Shown in pieces: positions 11,701 to 12,009 of a stretch of 12,009 nt of DNA. The DNA lies in contig MU069884.1 in NCBI GenBank assembly GCA_002284615.2, forward strand, positions 162,638 to 174,646, written 5' to 3'. This DNA is from Dunaliella salina (taxonomy: Eukaryota; Chlorophyta; Chlorophyceae; Chlamydomonadales; Dunaliellaceae). Both the position numbers and the translations under genes were made by a program. The notes under the pieces are model-generated. The model saw nothing but the letters and a program-made list of their open reading frames with translations, was not told where the DNA came from and made no database searches. The number at the start of each line of letters is the position of its first letter. The first letter of the stretch is position 1.

Positions 11701-12009
11701 GCGCTCACCTGGGGCCCAGCGCACATCCAGCTGGCTTGTGTCCAGGGCCAATGTGACCTGTGTATTCTTATTAAGCAACCAGATCCACTCAAAAGAAAAA
11801 AAAATGTGTGGCTCACCGGGTGCCCAGCGCACATCCAGCTGGCTTGTGTCCAGGGCCAATATGACAATATGTGTATTGGGCTCATGCAATCTGATCCGCT
11901 CAAAAGAAAAAAAACTGTGGCTCACCAGGTGCCCAGCAAGCATCCAGCCGGCTTGTGTCCAGGGCCAATATGACCTGTGTATTCTTATCAAGCAACCTGA
12001 TCCGCTCAA
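190..12009 (-). CDS. MSH6: MSH6-like DNA mismatch-repair gene, internal part, multi-exon
   Basis: This entry spans the whole gene model; the exons are listed separately. MSH6 pairs with MSH2 as MutSalpha in the nucleus and recognises base mismatches and small loops. Seven exons from the right edge to 3717 join with compatible phases and give MutS domain II/III wording in the expected order: LDxSxL, MLLDxxAxxxLELLEG, GGxxGSL, GxRxxKQWLCRPL, KRQxVVAF, LLPDLERL, then a domain III helix, an FD...YD stretch and a coiled lever. KQWLCRPL is closer to MSH6 than to MSH3, whose matching segment is usually KKWVTQPL-like; the plant paralogue MSH7 is not excluded. The mismatch-binding FYE motif and the Walker ATPase are not in the window and should lie beyond its right and left edges. 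No exon is interrupted by a stop, so I favour a live gene over a pseudogene. The clamp stretch expected between 3717 and 331 was not convincingly found. Confidence 0.85.
332..1310 (-). repeat. ~40-bp degenerate array, about 24 acceptor-like units
   Basis: On the plus strand the unit reads roughly CATCATCACACATCACAA, then CCTGCAGG, then a purine run such as GAAGGAGGGGAGGA. On the gene strand each unit is a CT-rich tract, CTGCAG, then GTTGTGATGTGTGATGATG, i.e. a 3' splice site followed by the first bases of the candidate exon at 190-331. I count about 24 CTGCA-type cores spaced roughly 30-50 bp apart. Units nearest the exon match it best: the one ending near 375 keeps TGTGATGATG after its CAG. 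The 326-codon plus-strand frame here (340-1320) is a by-product of the repeat. Confidence 0.85.
1336..1447. repeat. A-rich tandem repeat, two ~60-bp copies
   Basis: The words AATCAAAAATCAAAATCAC, CACCAGGAAAATCA and AGAACAGGRCARTC recur twice, giving two imperfect copies of about 60 bp and a decayed third. On the gene strand the tract is pyrimidine-rich with repeated CTGGTGATTTT. No match to a neighbouring exon was seen. Confidence 0.8.
1635..1985. repeat. Diverged ~60-bp repeat, two copies and a third fragment
   Basis: The segment at about 1635-1695 (GTGACTACACATGCAATGCAATT... GCAGCCACCACTTGACTAG) recurs at about 1866-1925 as GTGACTATACATGCCATATGATTTG... GCAGCCACTACTCGACCAG. A third, shorter copy of GTGACTATACATGCGATTTG starts at about 1946. 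The spacing of the first two is about 230 bp. The repeat has no clear splice-site character and no obvious parent exon. Confidence 0.75.
1794..1834. repeat. Short inverted repeat
   Basis: TGCGTAGGG (1794-1802) is mirrored exactly by CCCTACGCA (1826-1834), with about 23 bases between; the match extends imperfectly inward (TG against CA). It lies between the two copies of the dispersed repeat. It could fold in RNA or DNA; no function is implied. Confidence 0.6.
2746..2849. repeat. 38-bp tandem repeat, three near-identical copies
   Basis: Units start at 2746, 2784 and 2822 with CATTTCTGGCACACATCTTG, followed by ATCACATAGCTGACCAAG in full copies. The third ends after GATCACAT. Copies differ by one or two bases, so this is much younger than most repeats here. 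It lies in the intron left of the candidate exon at 2960-3065. Confidence 0.95.
2960..3065 (-). CDS. Candidate exon, possibly MSH6 clamp or pre-ATPase helix
   Basis: A CTTCAG acceptor (3066-3071) opens a 35-codon frame that ends GAGG/GTAAGC, a good donor; both other frames have stops. The peptide includes SVSGLNGLLEFQSMLEACTA. It could match the MSH6 segment after the clamp (leucine-rich helix, then Q-S-x-x-E and a hydrophobic tail), but the similarity is weak. Entry in phase 0 agrees with the upstream exon at 3717-3848; exit in phase 1 does not agree with the phase 0 start at 331. It is a plausible exon by form, of uncertain identity. Confidence 0.4.
3066..3427 (-). other. Intron-like stretch with a decayed exon-end copy
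   Basis: In the gene model this is intron between 3717 and 3065. A minus-strand frame is open across most of it (3096-3440), but its peptide resembles no MutS segment. At about 3325-3360 the gene strand reads GTGCAGGAGGGTCCCACACA, then GGCGCTGCTAGCC. That resembles the end of the 3717-3848 exon (VQ...GASQALLA), so it looks like a fourth, old copy of it. Confidence 0.5.
3428..3626 (-). repeat. Two copies of the 3' end and donor of the 3717-3848 exon
   Basis: Gene-strand segments ending at 3576 and 3457 repeat the last 50 or so bases of the exon at 3717-3848. They encode QQLTDHGASQALLAK and VQQHLRDHGASQAPIAK against the parental VQQHLRDQGASQALLAK. Both keep the AAG/GTCTGT donor and about 30 bases of intron after it. 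Copy 2 is preceded by GGGCCCAG and copy 1 by CTCTAG, so each is bordered by a possible acceptor. Donor spacing is 141 and 119 bases. The frame is kept in both, so either could act as a tiny exon. Confidence 0.85.
3717..3848 (-). CDS. MSH6: MSH6 exon: domain III lever, start of clamp helix
   Basis: A branch-like TTGAC and GTGCAG acceptor (3849 upward) opens 44 codons in phase 0, ending AAG/GTCTGT. The peptide begins ALAYDDRAAAQADLQEAERA and continues as an amphipathic Ala/Glu/Gln/Leu helix to GASQALLAK. In MSH6 the stretch after the FDW...G element reads xxYDxAxxxxxxxExxLxxxL, the long coiled lever leading to the DNA clamp; the Y-D-x-x and E-x-x-L spacing fits. The codons are GC-rich at third positions, unlike the flanks. 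An alternative acceptor (TTGCTCAG, near 3887) would add 13 residues in frame. Exon-end copies lie just downstream at 3428-3626. Confidence 0.75.
3849..4968 (-). other. Intron, about 1.1 kb, mostly without clear repeats
   Basis: The bases between the exons at 3717-3848 and 4969-5025 show no exon that fits. A 162-codon minus-strand frame (4381-4869) is open but has no splice-bounded MSH6 segment. A perfect 12-bp palindrome GGCGCATGCGCC is at 4263-4274. The word TTCATGCAAAACAT at 4868-4881 and again at 4908-4921 begins a loose repeat field that continues to about 5390. Confidence 0.6.
4969..5025 (-). CDS. MSH6: MSH6 micro-exon, 19 codons, domain III
   Basis: The acceptor is the strongest in the window: a long T/C tract (gene strand, about 5060-5032) ending GATGCAG. 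The exon is 57 bases in phase 0, FMDVSCPRGQLTLQPPRPE, closed by GAG/GTGGGT. Joined to its neighbours it gives VFD-FMD...RGQL...P-EALAYDD. MSH6 proteins read here FDW, a few residues, G-[RK]-[VI]-x-P, a few residues, then YD, so the element is right in place and size; the usual Trp is Phe. A partial copy of its start lies upstream at 5262-5289. Confidence 0.7.
5026..5595 (-). repeat. Intron of loose ~130-bp repeats
   Basis: GCATCAAACTATGCGCTGACAG followed by CTTCAATCAA (5222-5254) recurs as GCATCAAGTCTTGGGCTGACAG with TTCCAATCAA (5352-5385), a spacing of about 130 bases. GCATCATTCAGGCAAAA occurs at about 5105-5121 and 5293-5309, with relatives TTTAGGCAAAACATG near 5318. On the gene strand this last word is CCTGAATGATGCAG, the acceptor of the exon copy at 5289. 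A 102-codon minus-strand frame (5246-5554) is open here but has no MutS match. Confidence 0.6.
5262..5289 (-). repeat. Partial copy of the start of the 4969-5025 exon
   Basis: After GATGCAG, the gene strand reads TTTATGGATGCTGCCTGTCT and then CAGAGG, encoding FMDAACLRG. The true exon reads FMDVSCPRG. Similarity covers about 27 exon bases plus the acceptor and then fades. The copy's own frame continues to a stop about 20 codons in and has no donor as good as the parent's, so it is probably an inactive exon start. Confidence 0.7.
5596..5700 (-). CDS. MSH6: MSH6 exon: domain III helix ending VFD
   Basis: The acceptor is CTTCTGCATTCAG (5701-5713) and the donor GAT/GTGAGT is a perfect consensus. 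The 105-base exon is 35 codons in phase 0: AESMTRIVLPSELAAFLGAC, then EPAAEALDKLNAVFD. In MSH6 the domain III segment before the lever is a hydrophobic L-P stretch, then a helix ending with A-x-FD; the fit is good in position and phase. The (ATG)18 tract begins only 25 bases upstream of the exon. No exon copy was found next to this exon. Confidence 0.8.
5725..5778. repeat. Uninterrupted (ATG)18 trinucleotide microsatellite
   Basis: The tract is 54 bases of perfect ATG/GAT repeat; on the gene strand it is (CAT)18. It ends 24 bases before the exon at 5596-5700, where branch point and pyrimidine tract are expected. A perfect run of this length suggests recent slippage and probable length variation. 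Confidence 0.97.
5779..6572 (-). other. Intron with an exon-end copy and a strong pyrimidine tract
   Basis: On the gene strand a CT tract at about 6340-6312 leads to CCACCAG (near 6304-6298), a good-looking acceptor. The frame that follows (LLPSDFIALHLGSPAAYTA) runs into the copy of the 6573-6777 exon end and stops at about 6181. I treat this as a decayed exon copy. The long plus-strand frame 5793-6593 across the same bases is discussed under rejected items. Confidence 0.55.
6184..6246 (-). repeat. Diverged copy of the end of the 6573-6777 exon
   Basis: Gene-strand words GCTGCATACACAGCC, CAGCTGCACGGCCTTGCGCTT and CTGGCACTC match 6592-6655, where the exon encodes AAYTALNQLLHGLALAWHS. A short deletion (about 4 bases net) shifts the frame after AAYTA. 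It therefore cannot supply the same peptide. It lies about 400 bases downstream of its parent, like the other donor-side copies. Confidence 0.8.
6573..6777 (-). CDS. MSH6: MSH6 exon: start of domain III with a Gln/Glu-rich insert
   Basis: The acceptor CACACATGCAG (6778-6788) adds one G, completing the Arg codon left by the 7926-8057 exon, and 68 codons follow to CAG/GTGCCT. ATT/GTACAG six bases earlier would also end in phase 0. The peptide opens SVSGLRPIAGDHW, has QQQQQLPEEQEEE encoded by CAG and GAG triplets, then AAYTALNQLLHGLALAWHST. In MSH6 the segment after DLERLxxR is a variable loop, then a domain III helix of the type xxFLxxLxGxxxM; the last third fits that pattern, and the Gln/Glu run sits in the variable loop. 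GTGCCT is a weak donor, so the end is uncertain by a few residues. Confidence 0.7.
6778..6924 (-). other. Intron flank next to the 6573-6777 exon
   Basis: A short intron stretch, pyrimidine-poor on the gene strand, holds repeated GTGCACA words. Frames are open on both strands, but nothing recognisable is encoded. Confidence 0.5.
6925..7260. repeat. ~40-bp tandem array, about 7 units
   Basis: On the plus strand the unit is GAGAACTGATTGTGGCCAGG followed by TGCTCTTTGGTGCACGGCTT. Units begin near 6930, 7006, 7046, 7123, 7163 and 7202, with decayed units between and a frayed end near 7320. Clean steps are 39-40 bases. On the gene strand it reads CACCTGGCCACAATCAGTTC. No neighbouring exon matches it, so it is a plain intronic minisatellite as far as I can see. 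Confidence 0.9.
7321..7925 (-). other. Intron, unique sequence
   Basis: About 600 bases between the 40-bp array and the 7926-8057 exon show no strong repeat and no exon that fits. Immediately left of the exon donor the gene strand reads GTGAGTGAGGGAAGGGG. A 69-codon minus-strand frame (7592-7801) has no recognisable product. Confidence 0.6.
7926..8057 (-). CDS. MSH6: MSH6 exon: core domain, PLTDVREVQKRQ to LLPDLERL
   Basis: This is the key diagnostic exon. After CAACAATGCAG (8058-8068) one G completes the Arg codon from 9604-9772. Forty-three codons follow, then AG left over at a perfect CAG/GTGAGT donor. The peptide starts PLTDVREVQKRQTVVAFFSD and ends LEATHLLPDLERLMC(R). MSH6 and MutS read W-L-x-x-P-L at the junction, then I-x-x-RQDAV, then L-x-x-LPDLERL-x-x-R; all three appear in order and spacing. 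The Asp of RQDAV is Thr here. DLERL belongs to the helix leading into domain III. The intron just upstream holds seven or eight copies of this exon's first half (8062-8603). Confidence 0.92.
8062..8603 (-). repeat. ~72-bp array: 7 copies of the start of the 7926-8057 exon
   Basis: The junction of acceptor and exon start recurs at about 8171, 8245, 8318, 8387, 8462, 8528 and 8600, steps of 66-75 bases (114 from the parent to the first). Each unit has about 20 bases of intron with ATGCAG or a decayed form, then PLT.., then GAGGTGCAGAAGCGGCAG (EVQKRQ) and a T-rich tail. Units at 8245 (PLTFVREVQKRQ), 8387 (PPLGAREVQKRQ) and 8600 (SLTYAREVQKRQ) keep the frame. Those at 8318 and 8462 have an early TAG, and 8528 stops after EVQERQL. 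A still older copy seems to lie at 8770-8800. Confidence 0.9.
8604..9499 (-). other. Intron, about 0.9 kb, largely unique
   Basis: No exon is needed here, because the exons on either side join in phase (TGC AG / G CCA CTT). At 9054 the gene strand has a consensus donor (TCAG/GTGAGT) preceded by a 40-odd-codon open stretch (RLTDALVALDALCLCILL), but no MSH6 segment fits and no clean acceptor was seen. CAGCTGC-rich sequence lies at 9255-9480. Confidence 0.6.
9500..9600 (-). repeat. Copies of the 3' end and donor of the 9604-9772 exon
   Basis: The gene-strand word TCAAGCAGTGGCTGTGCAG with donor GTGAGGGTTG, which ends the real exon, is repeated almost exactly at 9500-9528. Fragments occur at 9529-9545 (GAGCAGTGGCTGTG) and 9565-9579 (CCTGCAGGTGAGGGTT). 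All lie in the first 105 bases of the downstream intron. Each full copy offers a second identical 5' splice site. Confidence 0.9.
9604..9772 (-). CDS. MSH6: MSH6 exon: core domain, MLLDHGAITSLELLEG to KQWLCR
   Basis: The acceptor CATGCTGCAG (9773-9782) gives two bases, then 55 codons, then AG at a TGCAG/GTGAGG donor (169 bases). The peptide begins QGGPIQQPAMLLDHG, continues ITSLELLEGSLGGHAGSL, then GSPMGLRRIKQWLC(R). This is the MutS core signature: x-L-D-x-x-A-x-x-x-LE-x-x-x, GG..GSL, T-x-x-G-x-R-x-L-K-x-W-L-x-x-P-L. The version KQWLC is typical of MSH6. It forms the connector and core helices joining domains II and III. Acceptor-side copies lie to its right and donor-side copies to its left, the only exon with both. 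Confidence 0.92.
9773..10130 (-). repeat. Copies of the start of the 9604-9772 exon, plus a 52-bp triplicate
   Basis: Three near-identical 52-bp units start at 9818, 9870 and 9922 (CACACAATTCAAATGAACGT...), with a fourth fragment to about 9990. Their gene-strand core CCCAGCATGCTGCTTAACTGC resembles the exon's CCTGCCATGCTGCTT-like part. Larger copies of acceptor plus exon start end at 10024 (CTGCAG/GGCAAGGGGGAGC, giving QGGAVKLPAKGPAQ) and at 10114 (GCAGCAG/GGCCGGGAGC, giving GPGASLQQPAMLLPS). The parent reads QGGPIQQPAMLLDHG. Confidence 0.85.
10131..10849 (-). other. Intron, about 0.7 kb, no clear gene
   Basis: Between the exon-start copies and the large right-hand array I see no supported exon. 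Frames of 93 (minus, 10393-10674) and 143-180 codons (plus, 10020-10741) are open, but they show no recognisable domain and overlap each other. From about 10670 decayed array-like words (CAGCGCACACCTAAGG, CACGCATCCAGTCAGC) appear, so the array fades in here. Confidence 0.55.
10850..11925 (-). repeat. ~95-109-bp array: about 12 copies of an exon end with its donor
   Basis: The gene-strand unit ends GACACAAGCCAGCTGGATG, CGCGCTGGGCCCCAG, then donor GTGAGC. Donor words stand near 10855, 10955, 11035, 11123, 11150, 11230, 11325, 11424, 11518, 11612, 11707 and 11815, mostly 85-109 bases apart. The best copies encode ALDTSQLDVRWAPG. Units near 11815 and at the right edge are longest and cleanest, with a gene-strand T-rich tract (AAAAGAAAAAAAA on the plus strand) before the exon-like part. 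Units to the left are more decayed: several lose the GT or the Trp-Ala-Pro. Confidence 0.88.
11926..12009 (-). CDS. MSH6: Probable MSH6 exon end (LDTSRLDACWAPG), cut by the window edge
   Basis: The last 84 bases on the gene strand are open for 27 codons and end GCA CCT G/GTGAGC in phase 1, which fits the two-base start of the 9604-9772 exon. The peptide, ERIRLLDKNTQVILALDTSR with LDACWAPG, agrees at its end with MSH6, where a helix of the type LDxSLLxxAxFE precedes the MLLD segment. Two more copies with this frame end at 11817 and 11709 (LDTSQLDVRWAPG). I cannot tell which copy the mRNA uses; the outermost is likelier if the copies are donor-side duplicates. The acceptor is either outside the window or the weak TTTTGAG next to the T-rich tract. 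Confidence 0.5.

Overview
This window is eukaryotic nuclear DNA. It carries an internal part of one multi-exon gene on the minus strand. I read the gene as MSH6, the MutS-homologue subunit of the eukaryotic DNA mismatch-repair complex MutSalpha. No continuous long gene exists, and the open frames that look longest mostly run through repeats. The evidence is a set of short exons with GT-AG borders, open frames and matching intron phases. Joined in minus-strand order (high to low coordinates), they follow the order of MSH6 domains II/III. First comes a partial exon ending in LDxSxLDxxWAPG (window right edge). Then come a core exon ending in KQWLCR (9604-9772), an exon beginning R-PL and ending LLPDLERLMCR (7926-8057), and four domain III/lever exons (6573-6777, 5596-5700, 4969-5025, 3717-3848). 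Two weaker candidates follow (2960-3065 and 190-331). The N-terminal mismatch-binding part should lie beyond the right edge and the ATPase part beyond the left edge.

The rest is long introns, almost all built of degenerate tandem repeats. Many of these repeats are not anonymous minisatellites. They are copies of the exon-intron junctions of the neighbouring exon. Copies of an exon's first bases with its 3' splice site lie in the intron upstream of that exon (exons at 9604-9772, 7926-8057, 4969-5025 and probably 190-331). Copies of an exon's last bases with its 5' splice site lie in the intron downstream (the LDTSQLD exon, 9604-9772, 6573-6777, 3717-3848). This makes decoy splice sites by the dozen and is the most remarkable thing in the window.

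Layout, left to right: TG microsatellite (about 1-92); candidate HP-motif exon (190-331); about 24-copy ~40-bp array of acceptor-like modules (332-1310); intron with smaller repeats (1311-2959), including a 38-bp triplicate at 2746-2849; candidate exon (2960-3065); copies of an exon 3' end (3428-3626); exon 3717-3848; intron; exon 4969-5025; partial copy at 5262-5289; exon 5596-5700; (ATG)18 at 5725-5778; exon-end copy at 6184-6246; exon 6573-6777; ~40-bp array at 6925-7260; intron; exon 7926-8057; ~72-bp array of exon-start copies (8062-8603); intron; exon-end copies (9500-9600); exon 9604-9772; exon-start copies and a 52-bp triplicate (9773-10130); intron; ~95-109-bp array of exon-end copies (about 10850-12009).

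The organism cannot be named from this window. GC-rich coding codons against repeat-rich introns and plant-like MSH6 wording would suit a green alga or another protist; that is inference only. No RNA gene, CRISPR array, transposon or promoter could be supported.
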